DNA from: Acetobacter sp. CAG:977
GTDB lineage: Bacteria; Pseudomonadota; Alphaproteobacteria; CAAGCB01; CAG-977
Reading direction: 5' to 3'
Length of the DNA: 6,965 bases
NCBI GenBank assembly: GCA_000434295.1
Contig: HF994923.1
Coordinates: forward strand, 57,887 to 64,851
The notes beneath the pieces were generated by a model. It made no database searches. It was not told where the DNA came from and saw only the letters and a list, made by a program, of their open reading frames with translations. Shown piece after piece: positions 1 through 5,494 of the stretch. Each line of letters begins with the position of its first letter. Position 1 is the first letter of the stretch. The position numbers and the translations under genes are program-made.

Positions 1-1111
1 CCGCCGTAAGGATTGCATTGTTGAGGCGTTCGGTTCTGTCATCAATTTTTTGTTCGTGTTCGGCAATGATTTGTTCCAAAGGCGGCAATCCGCGCACCAG
101 CCCCGTTATGATGTTTTGTTGTTCGTTGCACAGTCTGGATACGGCAACGGCCATGCGTTTTGTTTTTGAATTCAATTCGTTTTCTAATTCTTCTTTGACG
201 GGGACGGCTTTTTCCGCGGCTCCCGTCGGGGTCGGAGCGCGCAAATCCGAAACATAATCAATCAGTGTCGTGTCGGTTTCATGCCCTACGGCGGAGATTA
301 GGGGAATTTCGGATTGAGCTGCCGCCCTTACGACGATTTCCTGATTAAATGCCCACAAATCTTCCAAACTTCCGCCGCCGCGCGCGACGATTAAAACGTC
401 GGGTCTGGGGATGACGGTGCCGTCGGGCGTTGTCAGTCCGCCTTTCGGAATGGCGTTAAACCCTTTAATGGCGGCGGCGATTTGTTCGGCGGCGCCGTCA
501 CCTTGCACGGTGCACGGCCACAGTAAAACGCGACGGGGAAAACGGTCGTTTAAACGGTGCATGATGTCACGGATGACCGCTCCCGTCGGCGAAGTAACTA
601 CGCCGATAACATCGGGAAGAAAGGGGATTTTCTTTTTGCGTTCGGGGGAGAACAACCCTTCGGCTTCCAGCTTTTTTTTCAGCTCTTCCAAAATTTTTAA
701 CAAAGCACCTTCGCCGGCGGCTTCCATGGTTTCGACGACCATCTGGTATTTTGAACGGCCGGGGTAGGTCGTGATGCGTCCGGTGCAAACGACTTCCAAT
801 CCGTCTTGAGGCGTTACCGAAAGCTTTGAAGCACCGCCGCGCCAGCAAACGCCGTCCAGCACGGATTCTTCGTCCTTAAGCGCAAAATACATATGTCCCG
901 ACGCCGCTTTTTTAAATCCGGATATTTCGCCGCGAACTTTGACGGAGTCGAATTTTTTCTCGACCAGCCCTTTGACGGCCAACGACACTTCGGTAACGGA
1001 CATCGGTTCGTCGTTTTTCGGCAAAAGGGCGGAATCTTCTTTCGGGAAAGCCTTAAAAGGCAAGTCTGCCGTTAATTCCGTATATTCGGAGAACAAAGGT
1101 TTCGATGTCAT
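1..1111 (-). CDS. xseA: Exodeoxyribonuclease VII large subunit, C-terminus cut by window edge
   Basis: Large, catalytic subunit of exonuclease VII, the cytoplasmic XseA/XseB nuclease that degrades single-stranded DNA to acid-soluble oligonucleotides and acts in repair. I translated 370 codons from the ATG at 1111 to the left edge with no stop. An N-terminal OB-fold (about residues 38-135) contains VRGEISGFKKAASGHMYFAL at 59-78. The nuclease domain carries SPTGAVIRDI (174-183), VARGGGSLEDLWAFN (242-256) and AVGHETD (274-280), all hallmarks of the family. E. coli XseA has 456 residues, so roughly the last 80-100, part of the coiled-coil C-terminal region, lie outside the window. The gene begins 1 nt after the tadA stop codon, and a GGAG inside the tadA end lies 7 nt before the ATG, so the two are probably co-transcribed and translationally coupled. 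No xseB is visible here. The identification is firm. Confidence 0.97.
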   Translation of the reverse strand, partial: MTSKPLFSEYTELTADLPFKAFPKEDSALLPKNDEPMSVTEVSLAVKGLVEKKFDSVKVRGEISGFKKAASGHMYFALKDEESVLDGVCWRGGASKLSVTPQDGLEVVCTGRITTYPGRSKYQMVVETMEAAGEGALLKILEELKKKLEAEGLFSPERKKKIPFLPDVIGVVTSPTGAVIRDIMHRLNDRFPRRVLLWPCTVQGDGAAEQIAAAIKGFNAIPKGGLTTPDGTVIPRPDVLIVARGGGSLEDLWAFNQEIVVRAAAQSEIPLISAVGHETDTTLIDYVSDLRAPTPTGAAEKAVPVKEELENELNSKTKRMAVAVSRLCNEQQNIITGLVRGLPPLEQIIAEHEQKIDDRTERLNNAILTA

Positions 1112-1112
1112 T

Positions 1113-1583
1113 TTATTTCTCCGCAGTTCGCAGGTTTTGAAAGAAATTTTTTAACAGCAAAGCGGCGTCGTTTTCTTTGATGCCGCCGTAAATTTCGGGC
1201 ATTTTCAGGTTAGTCTGGCTTTCAAACATCCGGCATCCGTGTTCAACGGCGCCGCCTTTGACGTCATAAGCGCCGAAATAAAGTCGCCTGATTCGTGCAA
1301 AAGCAATAGCCGTCGCGCACATCGGGCAAGGTTCCAAGGTAACGTAAATATCGCATTTAGGCAACCGCGGCGCTTTTAAAATCCGGCAAGCTTCGCGGAC
1401 GGCTAAAATTTCGGCATGAGCGGTCGGATCGTTGTCCTGTTCCGTTCTGTTGGAAGCCATGGCGATGATTTTTTTTTCTTCGGGTATGAAAACGGCGGCG
1501 GCAACGGGGATTTCACCGTTTTCGCCTGCGCTGAAGGCTTCCTTCAAAGCCTGTTGAGCCACAAAATTTAAAAATCCGTCCAT
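1113..1583 (-). CDS. tadA: tRNA-specific adenosine deaminase TadA
   Basis: Zinc-dependent deaminase that converts the wobble adenosine A34 of tRNA-Arg(ACG) to inosine in the cytoplasm. From the ATG at 1583 it has 156 residues, a normal TadA length. The signature is complete: HAE at 56-58 (zinc ligand His56, proton-shuttling Glu58) and PCPMC at 85-89 (zinc ligands Cys86 and Cys89), with the family contexts NDPTAHAEI and VTLEPCPMC. The usual GEIPVGA segment reads GEIPVAA here. The frame stays open upstream to a TTG at 1622, but the extra 13 residues resemble nothing in the family, so I prefer Met1583. Its ribosome site is weak: the only good purine run, AGAGGAG, ends about 15 nt before the ATG. 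A TadA-like guanine or cytosine deaminase is the alternative, but the motifs and the neighbouring RNA-modification genes favour TadA. The gene leads into xseA. Confidence 0.93.
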   Translation of the reverse strand: MDGFLNFVAQQALKEAFSAGENGEIPVAAAVFIPEEKKIIAMASNRTEQDNDPTAHAEILAVREACRILKAPRLPKCDIYVTLEPCPMCATAIAFARIRRLYFGAYDVKGGAVEHGCRMFESQTNLKMPEIYGGIKENDAALLLKNFFQNLRTAEK

Positions 1584-1674
1584 TCCAGTAGGGTGTCGCT
1601 CCTCTGTTCGGATGTCAAGCAAAAGCCGACTTGAAATCTGATAAAAATGTTTCGAAAAAGTATGTAATGATTTT

Positions 1675-1705
1675 TTGACGTTTTGGATTTATATTCAAAT
1701 AAACT
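1675..1705 (+). promoter_or_regulatory. Candidate promoter of the transglycosylase-rluB operon
   Basis: TTGACG at 1675-1680 matches the -35 consensus in five of six positions. A weak TAAACT (four of six) lies at 1700-1705 with a long 19-bp spacer; AATAAA at 1698-1703 would give 17 bp. The site lies in the divergent gap between tadA and the transglycosylase gene, 24 nt before its ATG. The -35 TTG can also be read in frame as a start codon, but a promoter reading fits better. Inferred from sequence only. Confidence 0.35.
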
Positions 1706-1728
1706 TTTGCAAAGGGTTAATACAGGAA

Positions 1729-2889
1729 ATGCCGGCACACGTCGCCATAGACAACAATACGGTCTACAAGCTCGGCGGATTTCGCGTCGACAGGGATATT
1801 GTACGCTATATTCGCGAAGCCAGCGATATCAGCGGCATCAGCTTTGACTATATGATGGCCAAAGCCGGACACGAAAGCCGTTTTGAAGCCGACGCCGCGG
1901 CATCAAGATCCAGTGCCGAAGGCATTTACCAATTTACGGCGGACACATGGCTTCAACAAATGAAGCTGCACGGCGCCAAGTACGGCTATGCGAAGCTTGC
2001 GGGAAAAATATACCGCGACAGCCGCGGGCGCTATCGCGTGACGGACAGGAATACGCGTGCGGAAATTTTGGCACTGCGCCGTTCGCCCAGAATAGCCGCG
2101 CTGTTGGCGGCAGAGTTTGCCAAAAGCAATAAAAAGATTTTGCAAGATCAGGTCGGCGGGGAAATCACGCCGGCGGACTTGTATTTGGCGCACTTTATGG
2201 GACCTTCGGGCGCCGTTATGCTTTTGCGTGCCGATAAGTTCACGCCGCACAAGCTTGCGGCGGATCTGTTCCCCGACGCCGCCATGGCGAACCCTCCGAT
2301 TTTTTATAACAAGAAAAAGAAAATGAGGACGGTGCGTCAGGTTCGCAAAGTCCTTGCCGATATTTTTCAAGACAAGATAGAACGTTTCGCCGTTTTGCCG
2401 AAATCATTGAAGGTATGGCTTGACACCCAATCCAAAACGACGTTGGCAAGCAGAAAACAATCCGTTGTCGTTCAGGCACCCGTTTTAAGGATAGAGGCTG
2501 ATACAAAGGATTTGCCTCCTCCGGTTCCAAAGCTGGTTGAAACGCTGCAACTGGCAAAAATATTGCCGGGAGAAGGCGTTAATTTGGATGACGACGAAGC
2601 AATGGAGGCTTTGGAAACTGCGGTTGAAGCATCGGCAGAATCAGGAAAGAACGATGCCGTATCCGCGGATTTTATTCCGGTGCGCCGCGTTGCTTATGAC
2701 GTCGAGGGAATTTCTTTGTTGGAGGCAGAACCCGTTCCCGAAGTGCGTCCCGTTTATACGGCTCAGGCGGCGACCGTTTTCGAAACGGACGATTATCCGA
2801 TAACCGCACCGCTTGCGATTCAGCTGACGGCACAAACGGATTTGAATAAATTTTTCAAAGAAACAAAGGAAGATTCAAATGAACTCTGA
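1729..2889 (+). CDS. Lytic transglycosylase (SLT domain) protein with long C-terminal tail
   Basis: Predicted murein lytic transglycosylase, which would cleave the MurNAc-GlcNAc bond of peptidoglycan and form 1,6-anhydro-MurNAc. From the ATG at 1729 it has 386 residues. The SLT-like domain covers about residues 20-195: AKAGHESRF (44-52) holds the likely catalytic Glu49, followed by AEGIYQFTADTWL (63-75), LYLAHFMGPSGA (151-162) and NPPIFY (188-193), a motif order typical of this transglycosylase class. The remaining 190 residues are proline- and acid-rich with no domain I recognise. No signal peptide or membrane segment is visible, which is odd for an enzyme whose substrate is periplasmic. A TTG 54 nt upstream would add 18 residues, but these do not form a convincing signal sequence. 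The start is uncertain: CAGGAA directly abuts the ATG and AAAGGG lies 12 nt before it. The end overlaps rluB by 11 nt. The class is well supported; substrate and role are inferred. Confidence 0.82.
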   Translation: MPAHVAIDNNTVYKLGGFRVDRDIVRYIREASDISGISFDYMMAKAGHESRFEADAAASRSSAEGIYQFTADTWLQQMKLHGAKYGYAKLAGKIYRDSRGRYRVTDRNTRAEILALRRSPRIAALLAAEFAKSNKKILQDQVGGEITPADLYLAHFMGPSGAVMLLRADKFTPHKLAADLFPDAAMANPPIFYNKKKKMRTVRQVRKVLADIFQDKIERFAVLPKSLKVWLDTQSKTTLASRKQSVVVQAPVLRIEADTKDLPPPVPKLVETLQLAKILPGEGVNLDDDEAMEALETAVEASAESGKNDAVSADFIPVRRVAYDVEGISLLEAEPVPEVRPVYTAQAATVFETDDYPITAPLAIQLTAQTDLNKFFKETKEDSNEL

Positions 2890-3652
2890 AGCGTCTGAAA
2901 AAGGCGATCGTATAGCCAAAGTGATTGCGCGTGCGGGTATATGTTCCCGCCGCGATGCCGAACGCCGTATTGCCGAAGGGCGTGTCAGCGTGAACGGCGA
3001 AGTGTTAACGACACCGGCTTATCTGGTTCGTCCGAACGATAAGATAACGGTGGATTCCGTTGCGCTTCCCGAACGCGAACAAACGCGGGTTTGGCGCTAT
3101 CACAAACCCGCAGGGCTGGTGACCAGTCATAAGGATCCGCAAGGGCGGCCGACCGTCTTTGACAATCTGCCTGCAGGATTGCCGCGCGTTATTTCCGTCG
3201 GACGATTGGATTTAAATTCGGAAGGCTTGCTTTTACTGACGAATGACGGCGCTTTTGCCCGTGCGATGGAACACCCGTCAACGGGGTGGATTCGCCGCTA
3301 TCGCGTCAGAATCCACGGAAAAATAACGCCTGAAATTATTACTAAACTTTCACAGGGCGTCACAATAGACGGCGTCCGTTACGGCTCCGTTCACGTCGTT
3401 TTGGACAAAGAACAAGGGACGAATTCATGGCTGACGGTTTCTTTGACGGAAGGAAAAAACAGGGAAATCCGCCGCTTGATGGATTTTTTCGGATTTAAGG
3501 TTACCCGATTGATCCGCGTATCATACGGACCGTTCCAGCTGGGGACGCTTCAGGAAGGCGAAGTCGACGAAATAACGGGCAAGGCGTTGAAAGAACAGTT
3601 GGGATCAAAAGCGGTTTTGGATTTGCCCAAACGCAAACATAAAAAGTCTTAA
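2879..3652 (+). CDS. rluB: Ribosomal large subunit pseudouridine synthase, RluB/RsuA family
   Basis: Isomerises a uridine in rRNA to pseudouridine; RluB acts on position 2605 of 23S rRNA in E. coli. The 257-residue protein has an N-terminal S4 RNA-binding domain (about 11-58, with AGICSRRDAERRIAEGRV at 19-36), then the catalytic domain. GRLDLNSEGLLLLTNDG at 108-124 contains the catalytic Asp111, and EGKNREIRRLMDFFG at 191-205 is the conserved C-terminal family motif. The tail is basic (KRKHKKS). A good ribosome site, AAAGGAAG, lies 6 nt before the ATG and inside the preceding transglycosylase gene, whose reading frame overlaps by 11 nt; this suggests co-transcription and possible translational coupling. 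RluB, RluE, RluF and RsuA share these motifs; the S4 domain and the tadA/rsmD neighbourhood favour RluB, but the exact target is inferred. A hairpin terminator follows within about 10 nt of the stop. Confidence 0.92.
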   Translation: MNSEASEKGDRIAKVIARAGICSRRDAERRIAEGRVSVNGEVLTTPAYLVRPNDKITVDSVALPEREQTRVWRYHKPAGLVTSHKDPQGRPTVFDNLPAGLPRVISVGRLDLNSEGLLLLTNDGAFARAMEHPSTGWIRRYRVRIHGKITPEIITKLSQGVTIDGVRYGSVHVVLDKEQGTNSWLTVSLTEGKNREIRRLMDFFGFKVTRLIRVSYGPFQLGTLQEGEVDEITGKALKEQLGSKAVLDLPKRKHKKS

Positions 3653-3662
3653 ACAAAAAAAG

Positions 3663-3684
3663 AAGGGAAGCCGAAGCTTCCCTT
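3663..3684. terminator. Bidirectional rho-independent terminator between rluB and the repeat-protein gene
   Basis: A perfect 9-bp stem, AAGGGAAGC / GCTTCCCTT, encloses a 4-nt loop. On the plus strand six T residues follow at 3689-3694, serving rluB. On the minus strand the loop reads TTCG closed by C-G, the very stable cUUCGg tetraloop, and the T-rich run CTTTTTTTGTTT follows, serving the 3717-4067 gene. Both genes end within about 35 nt of it and face each other. The minus-strand version is the stronger one. Confidence 0.9.
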
Positions 3685-3716
3685 TAAGTTTTTTGGGGAA
3701 AATCGAGATGAAAAGA

Positions 3717-4067
3717 TTAACGGGAGTTTTCGCGCGCTTTTGAAATAGCGTTGAACCCGACGGGATTTCTGCGTTTCGGAGGATTTGCTGCCGGTTCGTT
3801 TTCTTTGCCGAAGCCGACGGCATGCTCTTTTCCCGAAGGACCGTTTTTAATCAGTTCGTTTTCGCGACCGAAACCGATGGCACGGCGCATTCCAAGCTGC
3901 TCCAACAAAATGTCTTTGGGGCTTCTGGAAATTTCTTCGCCTTCGCGACCAAAACCGATGGCGCGGCGCTTTTCTCCTGCCTGAACAGCCAGAACGCCGC
4001 CCGGCATTAAATCGCAAATGGGAAATTCGTTTAAAGGAACACAGAACTCGTCTAACGATTTAACCAT
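3717..4067 (-). CDS. Small repeat protein with four GFG[RK]E-like motifs, unknown function
   Basis: I do not recognise this 116-residue protein. The start at ATG 4067 is supported by GGAG 7 nt upstream and by a clear promoter before it; the TTG at 4130 that keeps the frame open is the -35 box itself. Residues 1-32 form a non-repetitive head (DEFCVPLNEFPICDLMPGG at 6-24, with Cys9 and Cys18). From residue 33 a motif recurs: RRAIGFGREGEE (34-45), RRAIGFGRENEL (61-72), EHAVGFGKENEP (81-92) and a decayed RRNPVGFN (99-106). The linkers are hydrophilic with Pro and Gly, and the tail is basic. There is no signal peptide or membrane segment, so it is probably cytoplasmic. It is a one-gene transcription unit set against the flow of rluB and rsmD, with its own promoter, palindrome and terminator. 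It could be a multivalent short-motif binding protein or, more speculatively, a multi-core peptide precursor. No function can be assigned. Confidence 0.8.
   Translation of the reverse strand: MVKSLDEFCVPLNEFPICDLMPGGVLAVQAGEKRRAIGFGREGEEISRSPKDILLEQLGMRRAIGFGRENELIKNGPSGKEHAVGFGKENEPAANPPKRRNPVGFNAISKARENSR
3750..3968 (-). repeat. Four degenerate coding repeats of the (R)RA[IV]GFG[RK]E motif
   Basis: The copies lie at 3933-3968, 3852-3887, 3792-3827 and 3750-3773, with motif-to-motif distances of 27, 20 and 19 codons. The first two share 26 of 28 bases (3942-3969 against 3861-3888), and both differences are synonymous (CGC/CGT for Arg, TTT/TTC for Phe). The third keeps the AVGFGKENE core with many base changes. 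The fourth keeps only RR..VGF. The linkers between copies are not similar. Confidence 0.85.
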
Positions 4068-4074
4068 AGGAAAA

Positions 4075-4078
4075 CTCC
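4075..4078 (-). promoter_or_regulatory. Ribosome binding site fixing the repeat-protein start at 4067
   Basis: GGAG is separated by 7 nt from the ATG at 4067. It is the only good Shine-Dalgarno match in front of this frame and decides against the upstream TTG at 4130. Confidence 0.75.
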
Positions 4079-4097
4079 GTGATTTTGTTAATCTTTT

Positions 4098-4119
4098 GAC
4101 AAAAATATCTATTTTTGTC
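4098..4119. promoter_or_regulatory. Perfect 22-bp palindrome, probable operator
   Basis: Ten-base arms GACAAAAATA and TATTTTTGTC are perfect inverted copies around a central TC. A second inverted pair, TTGACAAAAA (4096-4105) and TTTTTGTCAA (4121-4130), means that three copies of the GACAAAAA half-site occur within 35 bp. The palindrome spans the -10 box and most of the spacer of the minus-strand promoter, where a bound dimeric repressor would block RNA polymerase. It also lies about 80 bp before rsmD. I cannot name the regulator; it matches no site I know, such as Fnr, Fur or alphaproteobacterial LexA. Confidence 0.65.
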
Positions 4120-4130
4120 TTTTTTGTCAA
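4102..4130 (-). promoter_or_regulatory. Sigma-70 type promoter of the repeat-protein gene
   Basis: On the minus strand a consensus -35 TTGACA (4130-4125) is followed by a 17-bp spacer and a -10 TATTTT (4107-4102, four of six). The -10 ends 34 nt before the ATG at 4067, leaving a short leader that contains the GGAG ribosome site. Perfect -35, ideal spacing and the right position make this the clearest promoter in the window. Confidence 0.75.
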
Positions 4131-4199
4131 ATAAAAAAGTCTGATAAAAAAAATAAATTTAATCTTGAATAATTTTTATAAGAGGACAGGATAAAGTTT

Positions 4200-4775
4200 A
4201 TGAGAATTGTAGCAGGAAAATATCGCGGCCGCATATTGTCGGCTCCGTTAACGTTATCGACGCGCCCGACATCCGATCGCGCCAGAGAATCCGTATTTAA
4301 CATTTTGGACAGCCGACTGTTAAAATGCGGTTTGTCGTGGTCTGATCTAAAGGTGCTGGACGCTTTTGCCGGCACGGGCGCAATGGGGGTAGAGGCCGCT
4401 TCGCGCGGTGCGATGTCCGTTTCTTTTATGGAAAAGGATGCGGAAGCCTTAAAATCCTTGCGTGCGAACGTTTCTGTGCCCGAACGCGACGGGTGCCGCA
4501 TTTCGATATATTCCGATGTTTTATTGCCTCCGAACGTTCCCGATCCCGCCGATATTATTTTTATGGATCCGCCGTACGGGAAGGGGATGGTTTTGCCTGC
4601 GATACAGGCTTTGGCGGAAAGCGATTGGCTGGTTAAAAAAACGTTGTGCGTTGTTGAAACGGAAAGGAAAGAAGATCTTGTGTTGCCGCCGCTATTTGAA
4701 ACGCATGAAGAACGCGTATACGGCAAAGCCAAGATATCGTTTGTTTCTATAGCAGACCCATTTTTTGCGCCGTAA
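4200..4775 (+). CDS. rsmD: 16S rRNA (guanine(966)-N(2))-methyltransferase RsmD
   Basis: SAM-dependent enzyme that methylates N2 of G966 in 16S rRNA during assembly of the 30S subunit. Its 191 residues match the family (198 in E. coli). The N-terminus MRIVAGKYRGRIL and RPTSDRARESVFNIL (22-36) are typical. DAFAGTGAMGVEAASRGA (54-71) is the SAM-binding motif I, and DPPYGKG (123-129) is the motif IV site for the exocyclic amine. An AGAGGACAGGA stretch lies 9 nt before the ATG. The 130 bp upstream are very AT-rich and hold the palindrome and promoter of the divergent repeat-protein gene; I see no convincing promoter for rsmD, though TTGTCA at 4124-4129 could be a weak -35. The last 29 bp overlap the convergent response-regulator gene. 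In relatives rsmD usually directly follows rluB; here a foreign-looking minus-strand gene separates them. Confidence 0.95.
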   Translation: MRIVAGKYRGRILSAPLTLSTRPTSDRARESVFNILDSRLLKCGLSWSDLKVLDAFAGTGAMGVEAASRGAMSVSFMEKDAEALKSLRANVSVPERDGCRISIYSDVLLPPNVPDPADIIFMDPPYGKGMVLPAIQALAESDWLVKKTLCVVETERKEDLVLPPLFETHEERVYGKAKISFVSIADPFFAP

Positions 4776-5367
4776 TGACGGCTTTTGTTCTGTTTTCGAC
4801 GTGCAGGTTTCGCAACAGGGAATTGATATGCAATTTGACGGTTGCTTCGGTAACGTCGATGCGAAAGGCAATTTCTTTGTTTGTTAAGCCGATACTGAGC
4901 AAATCCAGAACTTGGCGTTGTCTCAGGGTTAATTTCCGTCCGGAAGGAAAGACGGATTTTTTTGAATGCGACACATTATTGAGGACGGCGGGCAGGACAT
5001 AAGGGACTCCGTCAATAATCAAGCGCAGGACGTTAATGTTTTGAGAATCGGCGGAGTATTTTGTCAGACAACTTTGTGCGCCGAATTCAAAAGCCTGCCA
5101 AATATCGCCGATGGTTTCGGATTCAATCATAAGCACGATGCGTGCGTTGCGCGCCGCGGCGACAATTTTTTGAAAAGATCTGTCCCAAGGGGATCCAAGC
5201 AGGTCTCGGTCAATAAAGATCAGGTTGAATTTTTTTGTTGCGGCGCATTCTTTTAATTCTTTCAGATTTGTTGCTTCACGAATTTCACCGATGTGATCAA
5301 AGCTTTCCAGCTGCATACGGAAACCTTCGCGAAAGAAAGTATGGTTGTCGGCAATTAATATTTTCAC
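4747..5367 (-). CDS. NarL/FixJ-type response regulator, orphan
   Basis: Two-domain transcription regulator: an N-terminal receiver, expected to be phosphorylated by a histidine kinase, and a C-terminal LuxR/GerE DNA-binding helix-turn-helix. I start it at the GTG at 5367 because AAAGGA lies 8 nt upstream and the protein then begins MKILIADNHTFFREGFR as family members do; the frame also allows a TTG at 5406. It has 206 residues. The receiver has Asp53 in LIFIDRD as likely phosphoacceptor and Lys103 in LTKYS. The usual DD pair is Asp7-Asn8, and the usual Thr/Ser before the switch seems to be Glu82 (VLMIESE), so signalling may be atypical. The HTH covers about 144-206 (LTLRQRQVLDLLSIGLTNKE at 146-165, then TEATVKLHINSLLRNL). 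No histidine kinase is in view. It has its own promoter, and its 3' end overlaps that of rsmD. Target genes are unknown; the adjacent acidic-protein gene is one candidate. Confidence 0.9.
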   Translation of the reverse strand: MKILIADNHTFFREGFRMQLESFDHIGEIREATNLKELKECAATKKFNLIFIDRDLLGSPWDRSFQKIVAAARNARIVLMIESETIGDIWQAFEFGAQSCLTKYSADSQNINVLRLIIDGVPYVLPAVLNNVSHSKKSVFPSGRKLTLRQRQVLDLLSIGLTNKEIAFRIDVTEATVKLHINSLLRNLHVENRTKAVITAQKMGLL

Positions 5368-5375
5368 AAATATAT

Positions 5376-5381
5376 TCCTTT
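5376..5381 (-). promoter_or_regulatory. Ribosome binding site fixing the response-regulator start at GTG 5367
   Basis: AAAGGA with an 8-nt gap to the GTG at 5367. No comparable site precedes the in-frame TTG at 5406, so the GTG is the preferred start. Confidence 0.7.
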
Positions 5382-5415
5382 CGTGTTTTTCCGTTATTTT
5401 TTTCAATTTAAAGAC

Positions 5416-5444
5416 AGTATAAGCAAAAGCCTCTACGGATGCAA
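5416..5444 (-). promoter_or_regulatory. Candidate promoter of the response regulator
   Basis: On the minus strand TATACT (5421-5416, five of six to TATAAT) lies exactly 17 bp after a poor -35, TTGCAT (5444-5439). It would start transcription about 40 nt before the GTG start. The spacer contains one arm of the 5430-5457 inverted repeat and the -35 lies in its loop, so the promoter and the hairpin are physically overlaid. Confidence 0.55.
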
Positions 5445-5457
5445 TAAAAAGTAGAGG
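5430..5457. terminator. Inverted repeat, probable terminator of the acidic-protein gene or regulator operator
   Basis: Seven-base arms CCTCTAC (5430-5436) and GTAGAGG (5451-5457) are perfectly complementary around a 14-nt AT-rich loop. On the plus strand TTTTT follows directly; on the minus strand the tail is CTTTTGC, a weaker U-run. It lies about 40 nt past the stop of the 5495-6965 gene, which fits a terminator for that gene, but the long loop makes a weak one. Because it overlays the response-regulator promoter it could instead, or also, be an operator. Confidence 0.5.
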
Positions 5458-5494
5458 TTTTTGTGATTAATAAAGCTTTGAACGGGAAAATTTT

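Noticed and set aside
567..848. 93-codon open frame on the minus strand
   Set aside because: It lies inside xseA in another frame, shows Arg-rich shadow composition, and XseA motifs are continuous through this stretch.
1613..1618. TTGACA on the minus strand before tadA as a promoter
   Set aside because: At 17 bp spacing the -10 position reads CACCCT. The nearest TAC-like hexamer is about 22 bp away, so no usable promoter pair is seen.
1903..2370. 155-codon open frame on the minus strand
   Set aside because: It is antisense to the transglycosylase domain, which has a clear motif series; the shadow protein has no motif and is rich in Arg.
3717..4067. The repeat gene as a CRISPR-like or intergenic repeat array
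   Set aside because: Repeat units are not of constant length or spacing, the DNA identity is high for only one pair, and the differences are synonymous, so the repeats belong to a coding sequence.
4124..4174. Promoter for rsmD
   Set aside because: TTGTCA and several AT-rich hexamers occur, but no pair has acceptable spacing and match; in such AT-rich DNA chance matches are expected.
4127..4732. 201-codon open frame antisense to rsmD
   Set aside because: rsmD on the plus strand is unmistakable. The antisense product is Ser/Thr-rich with no family likeness and reads into AT-rich intergenic DNA.
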